The position numbers were made by a program, and so were the translations under genes. Under the pieces are notes generated by a model, which was not told the DNA's origin, searched no databases, and worked only from the letters and a program-made list of their open reading frames with translations. From Oscillospiraceae bacterium (GTDB lineage Bacteria > Bacillota > Clostridia > Oscillospirales > Oscillospiraceae): a stretch of 55,214 bases of DNA. The DNA is taken from positions 1 to 55,214 of the forward strand of contig JAFQGT010000007.1 in assembly GCA_017415425.1 (NCBI GenBank). Direction: 5' to 3'. The first letter of the stretch is position 1; each line of letters begins with the position of its first letter. This document shows, in pieces, positions 15,167-23,117 of this stretch.

Positions 15167-16218
15167 ATTCGATTTTAGTATTTTGGAACCAAATGACGGC
15201 GAATCCGCTGTTGTTTGTCGCAGTGACATTGACACTGGGTGTTATTCTGGTGAATGGTTGGACGGATGCGCCCAACGCCATTGCTTCCTGTGTTGTGACA
15301 CGGTGTATGTCGCCCAGGGCTGCAATCCTGATGGCCGCACTGTTCAACTTTCTTGGCGTTTTTGTAATGACGAGGATCAATAATGAAGTCGCTGTTACGA
15401 TTACCAGTATGGTCAATTTCGGAGATAACGCCGGAAGTACGGTCATTATTGTTCTTTGCGCCGCAATGCTTGCCATCGTAATCTGGGCAACGCTTGCGTG
15501 GGTCTTCGGAATTCCTACCAGCGAAAGCCATGCTCTCATTGCCGGTCTTACCGGTGGTGCTATGGCTCTTGAGGGCGTGGGTGCTATCGTGTGGAGTCAG
15601 TGGGTGAAAGTGCTCTATGGCATTATCATTTCTGTGGCTCTGGGCTTTGGTCTGGCTTGGCTGGTGTGCAAGCTTGTAACGGCGATATTCCGGAAGGCTA
15701 ACCGACCAAAGACTGAGCCGTTCTTCCGATTCGCACAGATTATTGGCTCTGCGGGAATGGCCTTTATGCACGGCGCTCAGGACGGTCAGAAATTCATGGG
15801 CATCATCCTGCTCTGTGTGTTTACCCTGCAGGGGTCGGGTGCTGCCGGTACATCCTTTGAGATCCCCACCTGGCTGATGATTCTTTGCTCTATTGTTATG
15901 GGCGCAGGCACTGCTATGGGCGGCAAGAAGATCATCAAATCTGTTGGTATGGATATGGTCAAGCTGGAAAAGTATCAAGGCTTCTCGGCAGATCTTGCAT
16001 CCTCCCTCTCTTTGGTGTTCTGCTCCGTTTTTGGCCTGCCGGTTTCCACGACCCACGCAAAGACCACTGCTATTATGGGCGTTGGTGCAGTTAAGAGAGT
16101 GTCTGCCATTAATTTTGGTGTTGTGAAAGAAATGGTGCTGACCTGGATTCTTACCTTCCCCGGCTGCGGACTACTTGCTTTCCTTGTAACAAAATTATTC
16201 TTGTTAATATTTAACTGA
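15163..16218 (+). CDS. pit: PiT-family inorganic phosphate transporter
   Basis: The protein has 351 aa with about ten membrane segments. The inverted-repeat signatures of PiT/PHO4 carriers are present: NGWTDAPNAIASCV near the N-terminus and GAQDGQKFMGI in the second half, plus two PTSxSHA/VSTTHA motifs. It imports phosphate (as metal-phosphate) with H+ or Na+. It is paired with a DUF47/PhoU-like gene 18 bp downstream, the usual partner. GAAAGGGA site before ATG. Confidence 0.94.
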   Translation: MDSILVFWNQMTANPLLFVAVTLTLGVILVNGWTDAPNAIASCVVTRCMSPRAAILMAALFNFLGVFVMTRINNEVAVTITSMVNFGDNAGSTVIIVLCAAMLAIVIWATLAWVFGIPTSESHALIAGLTGGAMALEGVGAIVWSQWVKVLYGIIISVALGFGLAWLVCKLVTAIFRKANRPKTEPFFRFAQIIGSAGMAFMHGAQDGQKFMGIILLCVFTLQGSGAAGTSFEIPTWLMILCSIVMGAGTAMGGKKIIKSVGMDMVKLEKYQGFSADLASSLSLVFCSVFGLPVSTTHAKTTAIMGVGAVKRVSAINFGVVKEMVLTWILTFPGCGLLAFLVTKLFLLIFN

Positions 16219-16236
16219 TAGAAAGGATTTTTGAAT

Positions 16237-16857
16237 ATGGCTAAGGGTGATAAATTCTATTTTGATAACTTTGTGGCAAGTGCTGTGCTCGCCAAGGAGG
16301 CTGCTGTCTACTTGGTAAGCTGTTTGGAAAACTACAGCCCTAACAACATCGAGCAGATGATGCAGCAGATGCACGGTATCGAGCATCGCGCCGACGCAAA
16401 AAAACACGAGATGAATGAAGCGCTTGCCAAGGCGTTTGTTACCCCTGTTGATCGGGAAGACCTGGATATGCTGAGTCATCAGCTGGATGATGTTACCGAC
16501 AAGATAGAAGAGGTTCTCCAGATGTTCTATATCAATAATGTTCTGGAAATCAAGCCCGCTGCAGTGGAATTTGCCAAGCATATCGTTCGGTCCTGTGAGC
16601 TGCTGTGCACGCTTATGGAAGAGTTTGAGAACTTTAAGCGCTCCAAGAAGATCCACAGGCTGATCGTGGAGCTGAATGATGCGGAGGAAGAATGCGACAA
16701 GCTGTACCTGGCTTCTATGCGTGAGTTGTCCAGAAACACCTCCGATGTATTGGCAGTAATTGCCTGGCGGGATATCTACGAATGTTTGGAAGCCTGTGCT
16801 GATGCTTGTGAACATGCAAGCGAATGTGTTGGCACTGTTATTATGAAAAACACATAA
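16237..16857 (+). CDS. DUF47 PhoU-like Pit accessory protein
   Basis: The protein has 206 aa from the ATG at 16237, 9 bases after GAAAGGA; a TTG at 16231 is less likely. It is all-helical (KxDKFYFDNFV start, repeated amphipathic helices with acidic E/D pairs) as in DUF47/PhoU-fold proteins, which bind metals and regulate Pit transporters. Gene order pit-DUF47 is conserved widely. The partner relationship is inferred from this context. Confidence 0.9.
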   Translation: MAKGDKFYFDNFVASAVLAKEAAVYLVSCLENYSPNNIEQMMQQMHGIEHRADAKKHEMNEALAKAFVTPVDREDLDMLSHQLDDVTDKIEEVLQMFYINNVLEIKPAAVEFAKHIVRSCELLCTLMEEFENFKRSKKIHRLIVELNDAEEECDKLYLASMRELSRNTSDVLAVIAWRDIYECLEACADACEHASECVGTVIMKNT

Positions 16858-16867
16858 GGAATTTTAC

Positions 16868-16908
16868 AAAAGCGTATATGCCTGTGCGTATACGCTTTTG
16901 TGCTTTTT
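16868..16908 (+). terminator. Terminator after the DUF47 gene
   Basis: Stem CAAAAGCGTATA / TATACGCTTTTG with a loop of about 9 nt, followed by TGCTTTTTAA. Confidence 0.8.
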
Positions 16909-16923
16909 AAGCACAGGAGAAAT

Positions 16924-17114
16924 CAATCGTTGTTATCGGTCTTGGAACGATTGGTAAGACCATCTTAAAAAACCTGTCCGGTGAGGAACATACGGTTACT
17001 ATTATTGACGAAGATAAGAACTGTATCGAGAAACTGATTGAAAAATACGATGTAATGGGTGTTGTAGGTAACGGTGCCAGTATGGATATTCAGAATGAAG
17101 CAGGCGTGGAGGCT
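16924..17114 (+). pseudogene. trkA N-terminal fragment
   Basis: Encodes IVVIGLGTIGKTILKNLSGE then the NAD-binding Rossmann core (TIIDEDKNCIEKL, VVGNGASM), i.e. the first about 65 residues of a TrkA protein. No start codon or ribosome binding site remains (the frame opens directly after the terminator) and it breaks off at a junction into trkH sequence near 17115. An internal deletion has removed the rest of trkA and the start of trkH. Confidence 0.8.
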
Positions 17115-17149
17115 GCCAATACCTACCGGGACGACAAGGTGTTCCACGC

Positions 17150-17724
17150 GTTCCGGATGTGCGGGAACAGGCGAATTTGGCTGTGTGCCGGGTAGCGTGG
17201 AATATTTCACGCCCTTTGCGCAATATGTAATGTCCATTTTTCTGATCCTCTTCGGCTGCAATTTCAGCCTTTACTATCTACTTTTAATCGGCAAGATCAA
17301 GGATGTACTTCGCAGCGAGGAATTCCGAAGCTATTTTGTGATTATCGGTGCAGCGGTTGGCTTTGTGTTCCTAAGCCTGGTCGGAAAAATCGAGACTTTC
17401 CCACAAGTCTATAACACAGAAGAATCCTTTCGGCATTCTCTGTTCCAGGTAGCGTCTCTTATGACCACGGCGGGCTATACCACCACTGACTATAATGTTT
17501 AGCCTATGCTGGGAAAAACTGCGCTTATCATAGTTATGTCTATCGGCGCTATGGCCGGCTCTACGGCGGGCGGTATCAAGGTGTCCCGTATTGTTATGGC
17601 GATGAAAGGTGCTTACATCAATGTCTGCAAGAAAATCGTATCAAGCATCGTATCCGCACCATATTACAAACAAACGCCTTTAGCAAGTGGTTTGGCACAT
17701 TCTCCGCAAGCACCTATAAAGTGA
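17150..17724 (+). pseudogene. trkH C-terminal remnant with nonsense codon
   Basis: Reads TGEFGCVPGSVEYFTPFAQY, membrane helices, then LMTTAGYTTTDYNV and a TAG at 17500-17502. The frame continues after the stop with PMLGKTALIIVMSIGAMAGS and TAGGIKVSRI, the conserved filter-loop region of TrkH/KtrB. The intact TrkH at 40886-42337 has Trp at the stop position (TTDFDLWPS), so a TGG to TAG change is likely. The end after about 17660 is also unlike TrkH. Potassium transport by this locus is lost. Confidence 0.82.
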
Positions 17725-17975
17725 CCTTGCGGTGTGTCATAATATAACCCGCGGGGAGAGCGCGGGTGCTCCATGACCAGGATACTCATTCTATCCGGTC
17801 AAGGACTACGGCATCCTTTTGTCGCAGATTCATTGAATCAGCCCCGTCAGTCCTCCTGTGCTGGCGGGGTGTTCCTTTTTTGGGCAAAATCATTTCTGCA
17901 TTTCTGCACAGAAGAAAAAGAACCCCTGAACGGGGAAAAGGCGAGCGCTTTTGCGCTCGCCTAAAGCTTTATTTA
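17725..17975. other. Non-coding gap with terminator-like hairpins
   Basis: Contains a hairpin ACCCGCG...CGCGGGT (about 17747-17769), a CCCCGTCAG...CTGGCGGGG hairpin followed by a T-rich run (about 17842-17884), and AGGCGAGCGC / GCGCTCGCCT (17939-17962) whose minus-strand T-run would terminate the anti-sigma gene. No gene is supported here. Confidence 0.5.
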
Positions 17976-19370
17976 CTATTTCACAGTAAAATAACCGTGG
18001 ACATCGGGAAAACGAAATTCAAAATGGTAATCGTCAAAGAGCTCTTGCAGGTAGGCTCTCTCCACCATCGTGCCGTTGCCCTCCTGATCGTATAGATAGT
18101 AGCACTCGTCTCTGACCCATTCATTTAATCTGCCCGGTCTGATGCGCTCATAGTGCCACCTTACACGGACAACGCCGTATGCCTGATCGTCCACCTTGCG
18201 GTAAATACCTGTTGCTATGGAAGATACGAACTGCATATCCTCCTCAATTTCAATATTGGGCGGCTGCAATTGGGACAGATCCATATTGGCAAGAGCTTCT
18301 CCAAGATCCGGCATATTTGCAAGATCTTCTTTGCTGTAGGTTGCCCCGTGGTAGTAAATATCGCCGTGTATATCCCTGGGACCGTTGAGTATAATGACTT
18401 CATCCGTAAGGAAACCGTTCACCACACGGGTGTAGGTGGCCTCCACTTGATCTTGATATCGATAAATATCCTGCATAAAAACGTTGGATTCTGACGGCTC
18501 GAGATAAGCCATCAATTGTTTTTGCTCATCGGTAATGAAGATGTCATCGGTGGTAAGAAAACGGCAGTCGCTGTTTTTGATGCCCCGCTCCTGGATCAAT
18601 GCCCGGATGTTTGCTTTGGCTTCTTCCAATGTGGTGTCGTAACCCACAGGGTAAGAATACGCCGACGGATCTTCAAGCATTTTTCTAAAATGCTCTTTTA
18701 ACCGATGGGCTTTCACCAGGTGATCTGCTTTATCAAAGAAGCCAGTGTCCACCTTTCCGTCGTTGAAGGCGATAACATCCCCGTATCCCAAATCACCTTC
18801 TGTAAACATATGGGGGAAAAAGGTGACCTCCCGGGTGGCATCATTGATCATCATATAATTTTCCACACCATCCTGACCTATAGAGAAGATAAAGGTGTCA
18901 TAGCCGTCAAATATATCCGCGTCATAGTATGGAAACCGTAGGTATATCTCATCCGGCAATCCTTCACCCAGAATCACGTCGACTATGGACAGCCGCGCGA
19001 TCAGATAGCGGTAGTCTGTGGTAGGTACATAATAATGATCGGGCAGCACTTCGATCACCTTTGCCTGAACAATGGTGCCTAGGCTAAACCGCGGGGGCAT
19101 TATGCTAGCATTGATTATCTCTCCCGGCCAGGGCTCTCCGTATACGATCTCCTGTTTGCCTGTAAGGATGATCGGTTTATCCTGTAGCATCAGCGCGACG
19201 ATAGCTGCGCTGATGATCAGCAGCAGGCACGCCGCGATGGCTCCCAGACGAAGCCATACCCCTTTGGCCTTGCGGCTTTTTTGCCTGAGATGGTCTTTTT
19301 GTTCTATGTATTGCTCGATAAGGTCGGGATCCAGGTGATTCAGACCTTCGTTCCATTCTTCCTTTGTCAT
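17976..19370 (-). CDS. Probable membrane anti-sigma factor
   Basis: The protein has 464 aa: a cytoplasmic N-terminus (about 1-40) with a polar helix, one transmembrane helix (about 41-62, LGAIAACLLLIISAAIVALML), and a large outside domain of about 400 aa with no domain I recognise. Its start overlaps the stop of the ECF sigma gene (ATGA at 19367-19370), the standard sigma/anti-sigma arrangement. The function as anti-sigma factor is inferred from this coupling and topology. The long, Tyr/Asp-rich outer region may be the sensor. Family is unnamed. Confidence 0.65.
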   Translation of the reverse strand: MTKEEWNEGLNHLDPDLIEQYIEQKDHLRQKSRKAKGVWLRLGAIAACLLLIISAAIVALMLQDKPIILTGKQEIVYGEPWPGEIINASIMPPRFSLGTIVQAKVIEVLPDHYYVPTTDYRYLIARLSIVDVILGEGLPDEIYLRFPYYDADIFDGYDTFIFSIGQDGVENYMMINDATREVTFFPHMFTEGDLGYGDVIAFNDGKVDTGFFDKADHLVKAHRLKEHFRKMLEDPSAYSYPVGYDTTLEEAKANIRALIQERGIKNSDCRFLTTDDIFITDEQKQLMAYLEPSESNVFMQDIYRYQDQVEATYTRVVNGFLTDEVIILNGPRDIHGDIYYHGATYSKEDLANMPDLGEALANMDLSQLQPPNIEIEEDMQFVSSIATGIYRKVDDQAYGVVRVRWHYERIRPGRLNEWVRDECYYLYDQEGNGTMVERAYLQELFDDYHFEFRFPDVHGYFTVK

Positions 19371-19963
19371 ACAAAATAGCCCTCACTTTCCAGTTTTTCC
19401 TGCAAGGCGCGTCTGATGGCGGCAAGCTCCTTGTTCACCGTTGATCGGCTCAGCCCAAGATCCTTTGCAATGGTATCAATGGGGTCGGCTACATAGTACC
19501 GGCTCATAAACAGAAATTGCCTGCGCGGAGATAACGAGCGGACAAAATCGCTGATGATCTGCCCCAGCCGCTTGGCATCGAAAGCGGCGCTCACATCCCC
19601 GTCGCCCGCTACGAACGCTTCCAGTTCGGACAAGGATACCGTCATTTCCGAGGGGATCACACGCTGCCGCGACTTGTGGTGGTAGCGCTTGATGGCGATT
19701 CTTCGTGTGATGGTGGTAAGAAATGCTTTTAGTACATTGGGTCTTGCAGGCGGGATGGCGTTCCACGCACCAAGGTAGGTGTCATTCAAGCATTCTTCGG
19801 AATCCAGTCTGTCGTGAAGTGCGTTGTAAGCGACGGAATACAGATAGTTCCTGTATTTGAAATCGGTTTCCCCAATCGCTTTTTCATCCCGTTCCCAGTA
19901 GAGCTCCACGATCGTTTCGTCGTCCAGTGGCGCTCTTGCCGTTTGGTAGCTTTGAAGTTCCAT
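19367..19963 (-). CDS. ECF-type RNA polymerase sigma factor
   Basis: The protein has 198 aa from the ATG at 19963, preceded by AAGGAGG. Region 2 is seen at about 25-85 (YRNYLYSVAYNAL, SEECLNDTYLGAWNAI) and region 4 at about 135-190 (SPRRQFLFMSRYYV, IAKDLGLSRSTVNKELAAIR). It would direct RNA polymerase to stress or signal genes once released by the co-encoded membrane protein. The usual ECF autoregulated promoter could not be identified upstream. Confidence 0.9.
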   Translation of the reverse strand: MELQSYQTARAPLDDETIVELYWERDEKAIGETDFKYRNYLYSVAYNALHDRLDSEECLNDTYLGAWNAIPPARPNVLKAFLTTITRRIAIKRYHHKSRQRVIPSEMTVSLSELEAFVAGDGDVSAAFDAKRLGQIISDFVRSLSPRRQFLFMSRYYVADPIDTIAKDLGLSRSTVNKELAAIRRALQEKLESEGYFV

Positions 19964-20081
19964 AACTTGCCTCCTTCCTTGCGTTTTTGAAAGGCCCTTC
20001 ATAAGTAGTAGTACCGAAAAACCGGAAAGTGTGTAATGATTTTGGCAGGGTTATGATCCAATCGGAAGATCAAAAGAGCAA

Positions 20082-20118
20082 CTGCGGCAGCAGAGAGGGA
20101 CGCTCTCTGCTGCCGCAG
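20082..20118 (-). terminator. Terminator after guaA
   Basis: Perfect 16-bp stem CTGCGGCAGCAGAGAG with its complement around a 5-nt loop. On the minus strand it is followed by TTGCTCTTTT. It also insulates guaA from the sigma gene. Confidence 0.8.
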
Positions 20119-20132
20119 TCAAAAAATGCAAA

Positions 20133-21134
20133 TTATTCCCACTCGATGGTGCCAATGGGCTTCGGTGTCAGATCCAGCAGAACGCGGTTGATGCCCTCTA
20201 CCTCGTGGGTGATACGGAAGGTGATGTGATGCAGCAGGGCGTAGGGGATCTCCTCGATGGTGGCGGTCATTGCGTCCTTGGTGTTGACGGCGCGGATGAT
20301 GGCGGGCCAGCCTTCATAACGGCTTTCGTCACGGACACCTACGCTCTTAATGTCGGGAACAGCGATGAAATACTGCCAGACCTTCTCTGCCAGGCCGCTC
20401 TTGTCAAACTCCTCACGGAGAATGGCGTCGGCTTCCCGCAAGGCGTGGAGACGGTCGCGGGTAATGGCACCCAAGCACCGCACACCCAGACCGGGGCCGG
20501 GGAAGGGCTGACGGTAGACCATACCGTGGGGTAGACCCAGAGCTTCGCCAACCACACGGACTTCGTCCTTGTACAGCAGCTTGATGGGCTCTACCAGCTC
20601 AAACTTCAGATCCTCGGGCAGGCCGCCAACATTGTGGTGGGATTTCACAGCCTTTTTGCCCTCGGCGGCCTTAATGCTTTCCAGAATATCGGGGTAAATT
20701 GTACCCTGTGCCAAAAAGTCAATGCCCTCCAGCTTATGTGCCTCTTCAGCAAATACATTGATAAATTCAGCACCAATGATCTTGCGCTTCTTTTCCGGTT
20801 CAGAAACACCGGCCAGCAGATCCAGGAAACGATCGGTGGCATCCACATATACAAGATTGGCATCCAGCTCCTGGCCAAAGATTCGAACCACATCTTCACT
20901 CTCGCCTTTGCGCATCAGACCGTGGTTTACGTGGACGCAAACCAGCTGTTTGCCGATGGCTTTGATCAGCAACGCTGCCACCACAGAAGAGTCCACACCA
21001 CCGCTGAGAGCCAACAGGACCTTTTTGTCACCCACTTGAGCCCGGACGGCGGCAACCTGTTCTTCGATAAACGCATCAGCCAGTGCCTTGGTGGTGATAC
21101 GCTCCATAGTTTCGGGACGAATGTTGTTAGACAT
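20133..21134 (-). CDS. guaA: GMP synthase, ATP-pyrophosphatase subunit only
   Basis: The protein has 333 aa from the ATG at 21134 (GGAGGA site). It holds the PP-loop SGGVDSS (44-50), the ATP-PPase domain and the C-terminal dimerisation domain ending KPIGTIEWE. It converts XMP to GMP with ATP and ammonia. The N-terminal glutamine amidotransferase class I domain (about 190 aa) found in most bacterial GuaA is absent, and no amidotransferase gene is adjacent. This is the archaeal-style split arrangement; the glutaminase must be elsewhere or free ammonia is used. Confidence 0.92.
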   Translation of the reverse strand: MSNNIRPETMERITTKALADAFIEEQVAAVRAQVGDKKVLLALSGGVDSSVVAALLIKAIGKQLVCVHVNHGLMRKGESEDVVRIFGQELDANLVYVDATDRFLDLLAGVSEPEKKRKIIGAEFINVFAEEAHKLEGIDFLAQGTIYPDILESIKAAEGKKAVKSHHNVGGLPEDLKFELVEPIKLLYKDEVRVVGEALGLPHGMVYRQPFPGPGLGVRCLGAITRDRLHALREADAILREEFDKSGLAEKVWQYFIAVPDIKSVGVRDESRYEGWPAIIRAVNTKDAMTATIEEIPYALLHHITFRITHEVEGINRVLLDLTPKPIGTIEWE

Positions 21135-21174
21135 ATTGGATTCCTCCATAATAAGAATCAAAAATACACAAAAC

Positions 21175-21203
21175 ATTATACATCTGTTTTTTTCGACTTG
21201 CAA
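21175..21203 (-). promoter_or_regulatory. guaA promoter
   Basis: Minus-strand TTGCAA (21198-21203), 17 bp, TATAAT (21175-21180). Predicted leader is about 35 nt, too short for a purine riboswitch. The position supports the start at 21134 rather than a longer upstream frame. Confidence 0.75.
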
Positions 21204-21206
21204 GAA

Positions 21207-21231
21207 AAAATCTTACAGTTTGTAAGATTTT
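21207..21231 (-). terminator. Terminator after the GNAT gene
   Basis: Stem AAAATCTTAC / GTAAGATTTT with a 5-nt loop, running into TTTTTTCTTG on the minus strand; it begins directly after the GNAT stop codon. Confidence 0.8.
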
Positions 21232-21975
21232 CTAATCCAGCGCCAGACCAAACCACTCCGGAGTAGGGCAATCCTCTGTCAAAGGCAGGAACATAGCAAA
21301 ATCCCGACCCGACCCCGGGGTGCGGAATCTGCCCCGAGAACACCCCAGAGTCCGGATGATCTCTGCTGCCAGAGATGTATCTCCCAACAATTCTTTACAG
21401 AATAGGACACCGTCCTCAACTGTGGCGGCAAGTAGAAATCCGTCTCCTGCGTAAAAGGAAAGCTGTTCCTGCAAGAACCGCAGGGTACAATCTTCCTGAG
21501 TAACGCCGCCTTTCGGCAGCATTTTGGTTCGTAGGCAGGCGTAGTCCTGTACATTCAGCGTCCGTAGGGGTACGCTGGTGTCTGCTGCTTCGCAGACAAA
21601 TTCCCAGCAGGTACAAAAGACGCGGTAGCCCAGCTTGCCGTATAGGGAAAACAGCTCTGGATTTGCCGGTACTAAAATGGCACCCTCATAGCCTTGCTGT
21701 TGCAAGATCTGGTGGGTTTCCTCCATCAGACGATGGCACAGCCCTTGTCCCCGGTGGGTTTCTTTGGTAGCAATGGCGTACACATAGGCGATCGACCGAC
21801 TCTCCAGAGAGCAGGGCAGCCAGTACAGGGCGCTGACTGGTATATTGTTATCCAGCAGACAATGATACCGATCCGGAGAGAAAGCGGTGGAAAAAAAGCT
21901 GTCTAAAAACACATCGGTGTCGCCGAAGGCTTCTTTCCACAGGGTCCGCAGACTGAAAATGCGATCAGTATTCAT
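21232..21975 (-). CDS. GNAT-family N-acetyltransferase
   Basis: The protein has 247 aa from the ATG at 21975 (GGGAGGA site), overlapping the end of the DUF2156 gene by 11 bp. The acetyl-CoA loop is ATKETHRGQGLCHRLMEE (about 80-100), followed by an ELFSLYGKLGYRV segment typical of GNAT motif B. The C-terminal half is less typical and might be a sterol-carrier-like domain as in Eis proteins, but this is uncertain. Coupled translation with the DUF2156 gene suggests they act together. Acceptor substrate unknown. Confidence 0.85.
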   Translation of the reverse strand: MNTDRIFSLRTLWKEAFGDTDVFLDSFFSTAFSPDRYHCLLDNNIPVSALYWLPCSLESRSIAYVYAIATKETHRGQGLCHRLMEETHQILQQQGYEGAILVPANPELFSLYGKLGYRVFCTCWEFVCEAADTSVPLRTLNVQDYACLRTKMLPKGGVTQEDCTLRFLQEQLSFYAGDGFLLAATVEDGVLFCKELLGDTSLAAEIIRTLGCSRGRFRTPGSGRDFAMFLPLTEDCPTPEWFGLALD

Positions 21976-22870
21976 AGCCGTCCTCCCGCAAACAGGCCCA
22001 GTATTTTTCAATGAGAAATTCCGGTTGGTAAGATAGCTTTGCTTTCCTTAAACCCTCCAGACCCAGATCGTCCTCCCGGTTCAGCCACAGCAAATCGGGG
22101 TATTTCTCTGTCAAATAATGGGCAAACTCCCGGTTGATGGCAGTGTAAGCGCCGTCTACCGAATCCAGCGCTTTTTCAAAATGGATATCGAAGGTGTCCT
22201 CCGACAGGGAAGAGCCGATAGTAATCGCCAAGATGCGGCCCTTATCCCGCAGAATCAGACCCTCTAGGCCCAGCGCTTGCCAATGCTGCAGGGCTTTCGA
22301 GAGCGCCACTTGCTCCATAAAGAAGTCAGCATCATCACTTTCGGAACGGCTGGTAAACCAGTCACATAGAAAAACCTCTACCTCTGCAGTGTTTTCTTCC
22401 GAGATGGGCTCAATGGTATAATGGGGATGCAGAAGACGGAATCGATTGAAATGGTTGCGCTTTTTTTGCAATTTTTTCCCTTTGAGGGTAGCCAGTGCCT
22501 GTGCGGAGTATAGGTAATCGTAACTGTCCCGATCCGTGTGGAAGTGGAATCTGCCCGGGTAGGTGGCCTCCAGCCACTGTTTATCTGTTTCGGTCAAACT
22601 GGTGAGTCGGCAGGGAATGCCCCGTTTTTGAGAATCGGAAATGATGGCATCAATGGTAGGCTTCAAGTCCTGTCCCAGAGGAAACAGATAGACGCTTTTT
22701 CGGTTAAATTGACAGAAAAAGGCTAGATTTTCCCCGTGGAGGGTAACTTTCTGGCGTCCCCACAGGTAGAGATTGACGAAACTGTACTCACAGCCCCGTT
22801 GTCCGCAGTGAAACAAAATGCGGTCGTAGACAGGCTTGTCCTGAGGCTGCAAGGGCAAAAAATTCAACAT
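21965..22870 (-). CDS. DUF2156 (LPG synthase C-like) GNAT-fold protein
   Basis: About 301 aa from the ATG at 22870, which has AAGGA upstream; the ATG at 22888 would sit at the predicted transcript start and is less likely. Features: GCEYSFVNLYLW, a KKRNHFNRF basic segment and AYTAINREFAHYL near the C-terminus, as in DUF2156 proteins related to the lysyl-phosphatidylglycerol synthase catalytic domain. Without the membrane flippase part it is probably a soluble aminoacyl-transferase-like enzyme. Function unproven. Confidence 0.8.
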   Translation of the reverse strand: MLNFLPLQPQDKPVYDRILFHCGQRGCEYSFVNLYLWGRQKVTLHGENLAFFCQFNRKSVYLFPLGQDLKPTIDAIISDSQKRGIPCRLTSLTETDKQWLEATYPGRFHFHTDRDSYDYLYSAQALATLKGKKLQKKRNHFNRFRLLHPHYTIEPISEENTAEVEVFLCDWFTSRSESDDADFFMEQVALSKALQHWQALGLEGLILRDKGRILAITIGSSLSEDTFDIHFEKALDSVDGAYTAINREFAHYLTEKYPDLLWLNREDDLGLEGLRKAKLSYQPEFLIEKYWACLREDGYEY

Positions 22871-22895
22871 AACGGTCACATCCTTCATTAAAATC

Positions 22896-22924
22896 AGTAT
22901 ACCACAGTTAGGGCGGTTTCACAA
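22896..22924 (-). promoter_or_regulatory. Promoter of DUF2156-GNAT unit
   Basis: Minus-strand TTGTGA (22919-22924), 17 bp, TATACT (22896-22901). Confidence 0.55.
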
Positions 22925-22936
22925 TATAAAAGAGTG

Positions 22937-22964
22937 TTGACAAAGCTGCTCCCAAAGGTATAAA
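22937..22964 (+). promoter_or_regulatory. mgtE promoter
   Basis: TTGACA (22937-22942), 16-bp spacer, TATAAA (22959-22964). The start codon of mgtE is about 150 nt further on, leaving a long leader. Confidence 0.7.
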
Positions 22965-22969
22965 ATAAC

Positions 22970-23117
22970 CGTATCTGTGCAAGAAAGGAGAGAAAACCGT
23001 GGAATCTGAAAGTAGTAGCAATATACCTGGCCGAAGTAGACAGATGTCCCGCGGTGGACTCTGCTGATTTTGGACTAGGTGTGTGCTTCATTAAAGTAAA
23101 ATGAAGGAGGTACACCC
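22970..23117 (+). other. Long mgtE 5' leader, possible regulatory RNA
   Basis: About 148 nt. It contains a hairpin CAGA-T-GTCC / GGAC-TCTG (23041-23064) inside a small open frame. I could not match the M-box (ykoK) magnesium riboswitch consensus, which would be expected here. No terminator-type T-run is seen, so control, if any, might act on translation. Confidence 0.4.
22999..23067 (+). CDS. Possible 22-aa leader peptide of mgtE
   Basis: GTG start preceded by AAAGGAGAG at good spacing. The peptide is Ser/Arg/Gly-rich (ESESSSNIPGRSRQMSRGGLC). Mg2+ transporter leaders in enterobacteria contain translated peptides that sense Mg2+ or translation; a similar role is only a guess. The strong Shine-Dalgarno is the main support. 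Confidence 0.35.
   Translation: MESESSSNIPGRSRQMSRGGLC

Noticed and set aside
22970-23117. M-box magnesium riboswitch upstream of mgtE
   Set aside because: Expected by context, but the conserved core could not be found by eye; listed only as an unassigned leader.
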